NCBI GenBank assembly: GCA_020284085.1
Contig: JACEVL010000292.1
Span: 10,001-74,000, forward strand
Length of the DNA: 64,000 nucleotides
Direction: 5' to 3'
Source: Aporrectodea caliginosa
Taxonomy: Eukaryota > Annelida > Clitellata > Crassiclitellata > Lumbricidae
In this document: one piece after another, positions 40,280 to 50,087 of the stretch
Position numbering within the stretch: the first letter of the stretch is position 1
Layout of the letters: each line of letters opens with the position of its first letter
Notes under the pieces: generated by a model
Seen by the model: the letters and a program-made list of their open reading frames with translations, nothing else
Database searches by the model: none
What the model was told of the DNA's origin: nothing
Translations under genes and position numbers: made by a program

Positions 40280-42294
40280 CATTTTCGCCGATCCAAGGTG
40301 AGTACAGCAAACATTATTGGACTAATCAGGGTAATTTATCGTTTTTGCGCTCTAAATTATTTTATGTACATGGCATTTCAATACCAATGTCCAGGTTAAC
40401 TGTCATTAATCCATTTTAGACTTACGCAATAAATATTTTTCATCAATCCAGCTTCTATTTAGGCAAGAATCATTTCTTCTTCAATCCATCTTCTACTTAA
40501 GCAAGAATTATTTTCATAAATCCAACTTCGACTGAAGTAAGAGTTGTTGTCATCAATCCAACTTCTATTTAAGATTATCCTATATAAAATAATTTAGAGC
40601 GCAAAAACGATAAATTACCCTGATTAGCCAATTTGGCGGATCACTTCCATAGCACTAGTAGCAGTCCAGATGTCGAGAAGTCTCGTCCGGTTTTAAAGTT
40701 ACCTCGGCGGATTAAGAAGGTGAATAATTTATTGGTGAATGACATTTGTCAACAGGTAACTGTTGAAAACGTACAGGCCTCAATCTTAAAATTGTCCTTA
40801 GGCAAAGCCTGTGGCCCAGATGAGTTGTGTGCTGAACATTTGTTATATGCTCATCCTTGTCTGACAACTGCACTTGTACAGCTTTTTAGGCTGTTTATTA
40901 TTCATCGGTTTGTGCCGTCCGCGTTTGGTCACGGCATTATTGTTCCCTTAGTTAAGGATAAATCTCGAAATTTAAACGATGTAGACAATTACCGTGCCAT
41001 CACCCTTATTCCCGTTATTTCTAAAGTATTTGAAAATTTGCTTCTTTTAATTTGTGATGAATTTCTCAGTACTGATGATTTGCAGTTTGGTTTTAAACGT
41101 GGGATGGGTTGTACTGAAGCTATATTTGCTCTAAGGACAACCGTCGACCATTTTACCAATAGAGGTAGTTCTGTTTTTATGGCCTCTTTGGACAATCATT
41201 AAAAAAGCTTTTGACAGTGTTGTACATAACAAACTGTTCGATTCTTTGCTACAAGCGGGTATACCATCTCCCATAGTATCTCTCTTAGAAAATTGGTATA
41301 GTAAATTATTGGTTAAGGTGCGCTGGGGCAGTTGCTTTTTATACTGCTTCTCGGTGACTTCTGGTGTGAGACAAGGCCCTCCCTGTTTAACATATTCATT
41401 AATTTGTTTGTTGTGCGACTGCGTCAACTTGATAATAGGATGTCACATCAACTCGTTATTTATTGGTTGTCTGCTCTACGCGGACGACATGTTGTTAATA
41501 TGCCCATCTGTTAATGGGCTACAAAATATGCTTGACCTATGTATGTCTATTACTAATGATTTGTCTCTACAGTTCAATCATTCCAAGTCTCATTGCTGTA
41601 GGTAAATCTGCTAAACTCGCAATTACTCCCATAACTCTGGGAGACGTATCGATTCCTTGGGTGCAATCAATAAAATACTTGGGTGTGATGATTAATCATG
41701 GTAAATCGCTTAATTTTAACACGGAATCGGTGAGACGATCTTTCTTCTCTGCCTGTAATTGTATCTACGCGCGTGCCAAAGATCTTAACGAGTTGGTTCA
41801 TCTATCTTTACAAGAAAGCTACTGCTTGCCAATATTAACTTACGCCTCAGCCGTAGTTAAATACACAGTTAGGCAGGAAGGTGAACTGAATGCATGTTGG
41901 AACTCTGTTTATAGAAAGTTGTTTGGTTTTAATAAATGGGAATCTGTTAAAGGCTTCATTTGTGGCCTTGGTAGACTAGACTTACATCACATTATTAAGA
42001 AACGTCGCATGATGTTCTATAGGCGACTAGTTCTTTCGAAATCTAATTTTCTCCAGGATATTTTCTGGTGTTACGTTGTTGAGCACTTTCTTTGTGACTC
42101 TGAACTCGTCGGTATCTTGAACGGTAACTTTAGTTGCATATATAATGATCTTTACGAACATTTTCGCAGTCTGTGCGTTTGATTTTATGTCTGTTCAGAT
42201 TTGTGCATGTATATTTTGTTTCTGCCTTCGGGCGTAATAAAGTTCTGATTAGTCCGATAATTTTTGCTGTACTCACCTTGGATCGGCGAAAATG
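40280..42294. mobile_element. Minisatellite MITE X, 11-bp duplication, split by a LINE
   Basis: CGTTGTGCGTG flanks it (40269-40279 and 42295-42305). The ends are inverted repeats beginning CATTTTCGCCGATCC, then AAGGTGAGTACAGCAAA and GGACTAATCAGGGTAATTTA, totalling about 110 bp. Their inner parts face each other at 40318-40365 and 40580-40626. A plus-strand LINE sits in the right repeat, duplicating CTGATTAG (left at about 40620, right at about 42244). Without the LINE the element is about 390 bp with a short TCATCAATCC minisatellite (40425-40580). An 11-bp duplication would fit a Mutator-type transposase better than hAT. Confidence 0.88.
40633..42240 (+). pseudogene. LINE reverse transcriptase, copy 2
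   Basis: Plus-strand frames include LGKACGPDELCAEHLLYAH, DVDNYRAITLIP, FGFKRGMGCTEA and LLYADD, then (from 41514) PWVQSIKYLGVMINHGKSL and a C-terminal region to 42182. A 3-bp insertion-type shift after ASLDN (near 41200) and a deletion at GVRQG-PP (41370) break the frame. The 3' end is CGTAATAAAGTTCTGATTAG with no long poly-A. It matches copy 1 closely between 40825 and 41545. Confidence 0.85.
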
Positions 42295-42314
42295 CGTTGT
42301 GCGTGACGCGAGAC

Positions 42315-42813
42315 TATACCCCCAAGCCGCCGCCATAGCCGCCGAGCCGCCGAATTTTTGTCCAAGCCGATTAGCCGCCGGAAATTTTACAGCTTAGCCG
42401 AAAAACCGCCGAGAATGTTTTTACGGCTAGCCGCCGGAAACATATTCAGCTAATTCAGCTAGAACACGCACAAAGTTGTGATTGTAAGTTTTCCCACTGG
42501 TTTCAAAGAGTTATGACTTTGTAGATTACCGTACAAGTTCGGATTTATTGAAACTGTACTGTTTCGAATGACTTTTTGTGTGCCACTATTAATTGTTCAT
42601 TTTTATGGCATTGTAGCAGATGCCCTAATGTCTAATTAATTGGCTTTTTGGAACTCTATAGTCGATACACGTTTTGAACGAACTATGTTTCAAGCCGTAT
42701 TTTTTACGGCTAGCCGAAAAAGGTAGCTTACGTCATTTTACGGCTAGCCGAAAAGCCGCCGTAAACTTTCTCAAGCCAGCCGTTAGCCCAAAAAATTGCG
42801 GCTTGGGGGTATG
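42315..42813. mobile_element. hAT-like MITE with AGCCGCCG subterminal words
   Basis: The 8-bp duplication CGCGAGAC lies at 42307-42314 and 42814-42821. Termini are TATACCCCCAAGCCGC and, inverted, CATACCCCCAAGCCGC. Several AGCCGCCG and TTTACGGCTAGCCG words occur within 120 bp of each end in mirror orientation. The 250-bp middle is unique and non-coding. Confidence 0.9.
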
Positions 42814-42821
42814 CGCGAGAC

Positions 42822-43140
42822 AAATGGCCGCCGTTATTGATATTACCTCGTTGAATTTGATCAGTTTGAAACTTAAAATGTCCATAAATCGAAATTTAAA
42901 GTTAATTGTGAATTGAGAATAGTCGCGTTTACCTACATACAAATTCCCGTAAGAATGTTTTGCATTATTTTTAAAATCGCTAAAGCGTTTATTTTCGGAG
43001 CCTTTAGTGGGATGGACGAACAAAGAAACAAACAAACAAACGGAAGGATAAACGTCAAGCCTTTTAGTATAGATTGCTCCATAGAAATACCGGGGCAAGC
43101 ACTCACGCAGAAAATTTTTAAATCTTTAGATTGGTTGAGT
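42822..43140. repeat. Third unit of the ~478-bp repeat, with AAAC microsatellite
   Basis: Begins AAATGGCCGCCGTTATTGAT as at 39836 and continues to GATGGACGAACAAAGAAACA, then TTTTAGTATAGATTGCTCC and ATACCGGGGCAAGC. The last portion resembles 3' ends of RTE/L2-like elements. It ends about 190 bp before the protease exon at 43325. Confidence 0.6.
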
Positions 43141-43324
43141 TGACAATAATGAATTGACCAATAATTGATGAAGGTTTTGCAATAAATTGAGTTGTATTAT
43201 TCGGATTGTAGCTCATCCAGATCCGTTCCTTCTTCAACGTCACTATATCGACAAACCAATATCATCAAACCAATTCGCCATTCACGATGTTCTAATTGAA
43301 TAATGACATGTCTTGTTTTGTTAG

Positions 43325-43522
<198 letters not shown>

Positions 43523-43751
43523 TAATTATAATTATTTAGACTGGCCGAATGACTGACTGACCAACTAACTGACAGACAGAAAGACTGAAAAATACGGATG
43601 ACTAACCGGTTGATCCATTGATTGATCGATCGAGTGAGTTTCAGTGCCTTGCTAGTATAAATTGCTCTTTCGTTTTCAAAAGACGCCACTGCTAACAGTA
43701 ACTCGTAAGTCATAGGCGTGATATCTTTAATGCTTTGTTGTAATTTCTAAG

Positions 43752-43908
43752 GACGGACCTTGTCGATACCAACCAGACAAAGTTGCAGCCACCTGTGATA
43801 GTGTTGTCCTCACCCGTGGCGAGAATAAACTTCAAACGGTTGTTGCTCGTGTTGGACCTGTCGCTGTGGCCATCTACGTCAGCGAATCTTTAAGGATGTA
43901 CAAAGGAG
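43752..43908 (+). CDS. Cathepsin L-like protease, middle exon (GC donor)
   Basis: The exon starts after TTTCTAAG and encodes DGPCRYQPDKVAATCDSVVL, then VVARVGPVAVAIYVSESLRM and YKG, ending in phase 1. The following donor is GCAAGT, not GT. Only cutting at G|GC keeps the frame with the next exon (GGIYDDDNC). GC-AG introns are a known minority class, and the same GC donor is kept in the paralogue at 60584. GPVAVAI is the strand preceding the loop to the catalytic His. Confidence 0.95.
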
Positions 43909-44084
43909 GCAAGTAACAAAAAATTGTTTTAACCTCTGCTTCGAGAACAAGTTTAGCCCTTACTTTAAGATCTTAGACTTTTAAAATAAAAATAACTTAA
44001 ACGTAAGTATTATTTTAATGCATAGAAAAGTACCTTTGCAAAATAATTATTTACAGTTGATACGAATTTGGACCGTGATTGTAG

Positions 44085-44395
44085 GCCTACTCTCTCTGTC
44101 TCTCCGTCTCTCTTTCTAATTCTCTCGACTATTCCTCTCTCTATCTTCTCTTCCATCTCTCTATCTCCCATTCTTTTATATCTCTTCCTATTTCTCTGTC
44201 TCTGTCTATGTCGCTCTCTCAGTCTCTGTCCCTCCCTCTGGTTCTCTGTCTGTCTGTCTATCTGTCTCTGTCTCTGTCTGTCTGTCTCTCTCTCTCTGAA
44301 TCTCACTGTCTCTCACTTTCTGTCTCTGTCTCTGTCTCTCTGGCTGTCTGTCTGTCTCTCTCTTTGTGTCTCTCCCTCTGCATCTGACCTTTCGG
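44085..44395. repeat. CT-rich (TCTG/TCTC)n microsatellite
   Basis: A 300-bp pyrimidine-rich simple repeat inside the long protease intron. The homologous tract in the paralogous intron is 60757-60852 and shorter. Confidence 0.95.
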
Positions 44396-44902
44396 CTTGT
44401 CATGCATTTTTTCGTTTATGTAGTTTTTTTCCTAACTGAAGACTTACCCAGGGCTTTCAATTGCTTTATCTACCATAAATTAATCCTATGGGAGACAGCT
44501 TTTAGATATTGACCTGGGCTGCCCTGGAAGCACCGTCCACTGAGAAGTATTTAATTAATTAGGTTGTTTTCTCTTCGTCGTTTCTTCAGTGATGCACGAG
44601 ATTCCATTTTCATTATAATGATGAATATTAATAAAGCCAGCAGCCTCCTCACTCAGGCCGGAGCATTCGTCAGCATTCGTGTTTTTAGTCCGACGTTATT
44701 TATATACCATCTGGATTCGACAACAATTACCGTTTTAAGCCATGAAATAGTGTCTTTCAAATCACTAAACCACGAAAACGTCTGATAAAACTGACTAATG
44801 ATAGATGAATAAGCTCAATCTCATGGTTTGGTTCATTGTAAACAATACAATCCCACTTCTTGTGAAGACCGCGTAGCCTAACAAAGGGTAAGGTTGAACC
44901 AT

Positions 44903-44971
44903 GACTGATGATGATGATGATGATGATGTTGTTGATGATAGTGTTGTTGTTGTTGTTGTTGATGATGATGG

Positions 44972-45005
<34 letters not shown>

Positions 45006-45013
45006 AATGATGA

Positions 45014-45047
<34 letters not shown>

Positions 45048-45065
45048 GTTGGTGGTGGTGGTAAT
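44903..45065. repeat. (GAT)n / (GGT)n microsatellite
   Basis: Triplet repeat producing poly-Asp or poly-Ser/Met readings. The paralogous intron has the same repeat at 60878-60890 and a far longer one at 61961-62330. Confidence 0.97.
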
Positions 45066-46690
45066 GATAATAATGAATACGACAATTTCATACCGTTTAA
45101 AGGGCGCCTTGACACAATGAAAAAAAACTTTGCCAGGTTACGCTGACTTGAAATAGCATCTCCTGAGGCTGGACTTAACCTGCGTAGGCCGAAGTGGGGT
45201 AGATTTCTACCCCAACGGTTCTTAAATGTTGATTGCGGAGGAACTGTTACAGTAGATACTTTGACGTTCCATATGTTTACAAGTTAATACCCCATATTCT
45301 CACACCAAAACCATCACGATATCATGTTGTCTGAGAAAGTTATTTCAGTCCAAAGTGTCATGGGGTAGAAATCTACCCCACTTCGCCGTCGACGTCTATA
45401 CTTTTCGTTCATAATGCAGAAGACATTAATTCATAATTACGTTGCAATTCGAAATAAAATGTTGATTCTACCATGGAATTGAGTTTTAATTGCTGCCTAA
45501 TTTAGAAGAGTTTACTATCCAAGAAGGCGGTCAAAATGGCCGCCGAAACACACAAATGAAGTGTCGATTGTAATACTCTCAAGGTCAAGTAATCGACCCT
45601 GAAAATTTAAAATTCGGCAATTTATCTGTCATTGTAGCCTACCAGTGAGCTCAGATATACATATTTCCCTTTAAGCGGCCATATTGACCGACATCTTGAA
45701 CAATAGGCCTACTATTCCCACACTATTGCCAGTGCAATAGTTCGATTCCTTGAGCTTGAAAGTATTTCAATGGATAGTACTATTGTTACACTATTCCCAA
45801 TGCGATCGTTCGATTCCTTCACACCTCATTTGTCATTGTAGCTTACCTGTGAGCTGAGATATAAATTTCTTTGGGGTAGAAAACTACCCTACTCCGTTTT
45901 CCGTTTCTCGAGACGGAACTTCGGCCTACGAAGGTTAAATGAATCAAAGGATGTTATGAAGGTACTGCAACAGACTATGCGCAGTCTTCGAAACATTGTT
46001 TTTGATTTTCGTACATTCATAACACCTCAGATCGCAGAGGGTCCCAACCTAGATGACGACACGCCGTGGCAATATGGTCGGAGGTACTTCGGTGCCATAC
46101 CATGGAGGAATTTGTACAACAGCAGGGCGGAGCTTCGGTTTATGGTGTACAGCACACTGCAGGGGCCCCTTCTTCGCCTCTACACTAAGTCTTGGATGTT
46201 TCCTCCTCTTGAATATTTAAGTCCGGCTACGCCCTTGCAGGGGGAGTCACACTTTCTTCGGTTCCACACGAGAATTCAAGACGGATTGAAGTCTATCAAG
46301 CAGATGTTTTGGCGCGCCCGCCAGTTGGCTGTTTTAACGAACGACCTGAGTGACCACGAAACAGACAACTGCCTCCTTTGCCACAGTGATCGTATGCAGT
46401 TCCTGAGTGGCCTCAACTGGTGGACGTATCTGCCCACTAAATAGCTTTCATAGCCCGTCGTCAGCAGGTCAGACTCAAGCAGGACTCCCAGGTCATGGAG
46501 CGTACCAGACGGCGGCAACCGCACCCTACAAACCCCAGGGGCAGTGCTCAGCTGGCTACGTCGCCTGCGCTTAGCACAACAGAAAAAGTCTGTCTTATTA
46601 GGATTTAGAAGTAAACGGTTGGACCTAATCCAGCTCGCAATTTCCTTATCGCAGAGTCCCATTCTTAGTTTATGCTGGAGGCTTTGATGT
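45066..46690 (-). pseudogene. Non-LTR RT relic, minus strand, in protease intron
   Basis: Minus-strand pieces read IASWIRSNRLLLNPNKTDFF and LHDLGVLLESDLL (46276-46680), the post-catalytic RT region. The C-terminal tail follows toward 45950 and 45080-45170. The relic is interrupted by the TTAA MITE G2. The same relic occupies the paralogous intron at 60890-61385 and 62330-62990, so it inserted before the protease gene duplicated. Confidence 0.7.
45179..45934. mobile_element. piggyBac-like MITE G2 (TTAA), empty sites known
   Basis: TTAA at 45175-45178 and 45935-45938; ends CCTGCGTAGGCCGAAG and CTTCGGCCTACGAAGG. Palindromes GGGGTAGA-TTTCTACCCC (45195) and GGGGTAGAAATCTACCCC (45362) lie near one end and GGGGTAGAAAACTACCC (45872) near the other. 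The paralogous intron has the unoccupied site twice (GGACTTAAATGACTCC at about 61009 and AACTTAAATGACTCC at about 62428), each with a single TTAA. Confidence 0.92.
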
Positions 46691-46814
46691 TTCACAGCTC
46701 ACATTTAAAATATTGATGTATGGAAAACGCACCCGAAAAGATGGCGGTTTTCTAAATTGGGTTTCTCCGATAACCCGATGATTTAACGTAATAACTTCAT
46801 TATGGAGATGTTTC

Positions 46815-47216
46815 GGCAAAACTGGGAACGGCGGTCCCAAATTATGAAATGAAAGAAATCAACAGAGGCCGCTTTCTTGTAGTTATTTTCATCCAGCTTC
46901 TATTGAATGGAAACTTAGTTTCATCCACGCAACCAGCTTGGTATCCAGCTTCTATTTACGGGAAAAAATATTTCGATCAATCCAGCTTCTATTTCAACAC
47001 AGGAATGTTTTCATCAATCCCACTTCCATTTAGGGAAACAGTTTGTTTTTCATCAATCCAGCTTCCATTTAGGGAAACAGTTTTTTCATCAATCCAGCTT
47101 CCATTTTAAAGTGACAATATCAAATAACTTTGTAGACTTCTTTCATTTAATAATTTGGGACGTCTGTAACGAAAATACATATTTCTGAATTTGGGACCGC
47201 CGTTCCCAGTTTAGCC
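46815..47216. mobile_element. Minisatellite MITE D, 8-bp duplication
   Basis: GATGTTTC flanks it (46807-46814 and 47217-47224). Ends are GGCAAAACTGGGAACGGCGG and, inverted, GGCTAAACTGGGAACGGCGG, continuing TCCCAAATT; the word GGGACCGCCGTTCCC is itself palindromic. The interior is the TCATCAATCCAGCTTCTATT minisatellite (46888-47107), closely matching that of element H at 57128-57318. No coding capacity. Confidence 0.9.
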
Positions 47217-47561
47217 GATGTTTCTTCGTTAAATATTCGTCACAAAAAAGTCTGGTATTTAGCTCATAAATAATGAGTACAATGAGGAGCCACATTTAAA
47301 ATATTGAATCGATCTGATGACGATATACGGGCTTCGCAGGACTGCCTTATGACTACGTTGTGTGAACAGGTTGTGTGTCTGACACCTGACACCTTAGGCG
47401 TCGGTCAGAATTGAACAATTTACTTGATCACTCTCACGCTCTCCGCCGCTCATTGACCGTATCTGTGAATATCTGTGACAGAAACGAAAATTTCACCAGT
47501 GTGACAACGGAAATTGCCTCAACTGAACGTACACGCAGGATAGAAATTTCATCCCTCAAAC

Positions 47562-48392
47562 ATGTCCAAGAAAAAATTAGAGGAACTGTCGGACCTTGTG
47601 GTGGATGATAAAGTGACTAGTGTACTAATTCCTAGGCTAATGGAGTTGATGACCCCTGTCATGAAGGAACTACTCAAGGAAATGGTAGCAGAATTAAAAG
47701 CTTCGTTAACAGAACATATGGAGTCACAACACAAGGAACTCATCTCTGAAACAAAACAGCTCATGAGTTCGCTAACCACTCCCCTTGAGGAAAGACAAAC
47801 TGCCCTGCAGATAAGAGTCGAGGAGTTTGATCGGCACTCAAGATTGTCAAACCTGATTTTCCACGGAATACCAGAGGACCATCCTGCCGCTGCCTCCTCA
47901 ACTATCTCTTCCGGTTCTTGGAAAGTCCTGCGTGAAACGGAGGAGGTAACAACTTCAAAGATTCTACAAGTATGTCATGATCAGCTCAACATAGATCTCA
48001 CAATGGCCGAAATTTCTACAGCCCATCGGTTGAAGGGTGGCAAATCAGGCCCCAGACCAATTATCGTCACCTTCGCATCACGCCGTGCAAGGAATACGAT
48101 CTTTCGAGCCAAAAAACTCCTCCGAAAATATTCAGCCAACTCTCCATCTCACCAGGATCACATTTATATCAACGAGCACCTGACACCTAACTCAGCGCAC
48201 CTCTATGCCCTGGCTAGGAAGTTGATCAGAGAAAAGTCACTTGCCTCTACCTGGACATCGGAAGGATACGTGTACGTCAGGAAAACCCTGGCTCCTGAAG
48301 AGGCTCCTCATAGGATCCTTTCAGTGGACGACTTGAACAAGTTTTCGACCTCTCAGTCTGCCCAGGGGACGAACGAAGGCTTTGTAACTTGA
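47562..48392 (+). CDS. LINE ORF1 (coiled coil, nucleic-acid binding)
   Basis: 276 residues, uninterrupted. Residues 1-90 form a predicted coiled coil (heptad-like, ELVAELKASLTEHMESQ region). Residues 90-240 contain RHSRLSNLIFHGIPEDH, ISTAHRLKGGKSGPRPIIVT and HIYINEHLTPNSAHLYALAR. This L-x-x-H-R-L-G / P-R-P-I-I-V-x-F pattern is shared by many LINE ORF1 proteins and baculovirus FP-type proteins. The product should coat the element RNA. The first ATG follows an ATACACGCAGG leader; TGA ends it 1.7 kb before ORF2. Confidence 0.85.
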   Translation: MSKKKLEELSDLVVDDKVTSVLIPRLMELMTPVMKELLKEMVAELKASLTEHMESQHKELISETKQLMSSLTTPLEERQTALQIRVEEFDRHSRLSNLIFHGIPEDHPAAASSTISSGSWKVLRETEEVTTSKILQVCHDQLNIDLTMAEISTAHRLKGGKSGPRPIIVTFASRRARNTIFRAKKLLRKYSANSPSHQDHIYINEHLTPNSAHLYALARKLIREKSLASTWTSEGYVYVRKTLAPEEAPHRILSVDDLNKFSTSQSAQGTNEGFVT

Positions 48393-50087
48393 CTCTGAAC
48401 CATCACTGGGACGTTTCAGGGTCTGGAAGCGTCTGGAAGCCTGCTCTGGGAGTCCGGGACTGGGACTATCTTTATGACCGGCTATCTGTCGTGTCAGTCG
48501 GGTATGACCTCACGATTTCTGTGTCATGTTGTGCGCCAAAGACTTTTCTTCTTTTCTCAATCAAACAGTTACGCTAATAACCCGAACATGGTTTAAGTTG
48601 TTTTCTTAACTGGCTGAACATCATTACATGTATGGGTCACTACTTCATTTTGTTTGGCATAGCATTATTATCTGTTCTTGGTTCTTTTTCTTTTCTTCTT
48701 TTTCACAATGTTATCTGTTTAGTACAGTAGTTTTATGTACTGATCTATACCATGCCTCATGCATTTCTACTTGAATGCTTTACCAGGCAACATTATTATG
48801 CAGTAAATAAGTATAAAATTATTTCATATCCTAGTTGGTCCATTCAGATGTGATTGGTTGTCGGCTATTGACACTTTGTGTATATTACTGAATCTTGTAC
48901 TACTCAGGAACCAAGTAGAAAGTTATTCCATATCCTAGTCGGCTCGTTTAGATGAGATTGCTTGTCGGCCATACTCACTTTGTGTATGTTGCTGGATCGT
49001 GTTTGCCGCACAGGTGTCCTTCATGCTTGTGGTTTAACTGAGCTTTTGAGTGGAAAACACTTATTCTCACAACATGTCACATCACACACACTTCAACCTG
49101 GCTGCTCCTGTCTAATAACATGACTACACAAGAATGAATTGCACATTAGTTTGTTAATTAATGCAACCGTCATTGTGTTTGTTTATTGTATGTGAGTTTA
49201 TATGCTGGTTTTGGCTTTGGTTGTGACCTATGTCTCACACATTCACCTCAGCTTGAACCGACTGCTTTTATTTAGTAATATGCCTATACAGGAGTAAAGC
49301 AGAACGTTAGCTCGTTGATGAAAAAGTTGACTGTCTTTGTGCTTCTACGCTATATGTGAGTTCCTGAGTTGGCTCTGGTTGTGATTAGCCAACATTGCTC
49401 GATTTTATTTTATTTTGATGATCAGAGTTTTTGAGTTGGCTTTGGCTTTGGTTGTGATTGGCCATCATTACTAAATCTTGTTCTGACGATCATAGTCTAA
49501 TTATTCAAATGAGTCTGTCTGGTTGCTTCTAATCCACTGGCAGTTGTTGGACAGGTTCGAATCCGAGAGCCTTGATGTGTTGGATATCAACGTTACCACC
49601 TTGCCACCCCGAGACAACTTTTGCTCCTGGGTTAATTGCTTAATTTAATTTAGTTTTTAATTTAATTTTAGTGACTCTGTGTCGACAGTAGCTCCACATT
49701 GATTCCTGGTTGGATTGTAGACTTGGGTCAGTAAGGGTAGAGGAGTGGATGTACATAGACTATCATTCGTTACTATGTGGTACTGCCCGATTCTAGACTT
49801 CTATTTGGGACGTAGTTTTGTACTGATGATGTCTTATTTCTCTTAGACCTTCACAACACCTGCTAGGACTGCTCATTGATGTCTCTTTGTTTTCTCCTCC
49901 TCTAAGGATGGAGCGATGTACATAGATAGTTATTCGTTATTATACAGCAACGATTGATTCTTGTTCGTTATCTAAGGCTGTTTTCTTCTCATTTTCTCAT
50001 TTTTGAGCACACTTGTGATATTTGCACATTAATGTTTTTTCTTTTCTTTTTTCTCCTGGGTTAAGTTGAATCTAGACTTCGGGATTA
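48393..50087 (+). other. Unusually long inter-ORF region of the LINE
   Basis: 1.7 kb with no long frame, rich in GTTGTGATTGGC and TTGTGTAT motifs. Internal diverged repeats: CATATCCTAGT-GG-n-TTGTCGGC (48825 and 48928), GAGTTGGCT-TGGTTGTGAT (49370 and 49435), and GATGTACATAGA-n-ATTCGTTA (49749 and 49916). LINE ORFs are normally adjacent or overlapping. Confidence 0.7.

Noticed and set aside
44010..44439. Arg/Gln-rich minus-strand and Leu/Ser-rich plus-strand frames
   Set aside because: Translation of the CT-rich simple repeat in the protease intron.
45956..46444. 162-codon plus-strand frame
   Set aside because: Antisense of the LINE RT relic; the minus-strand reading has recognisable RT motifs and the plus-strand one has none.
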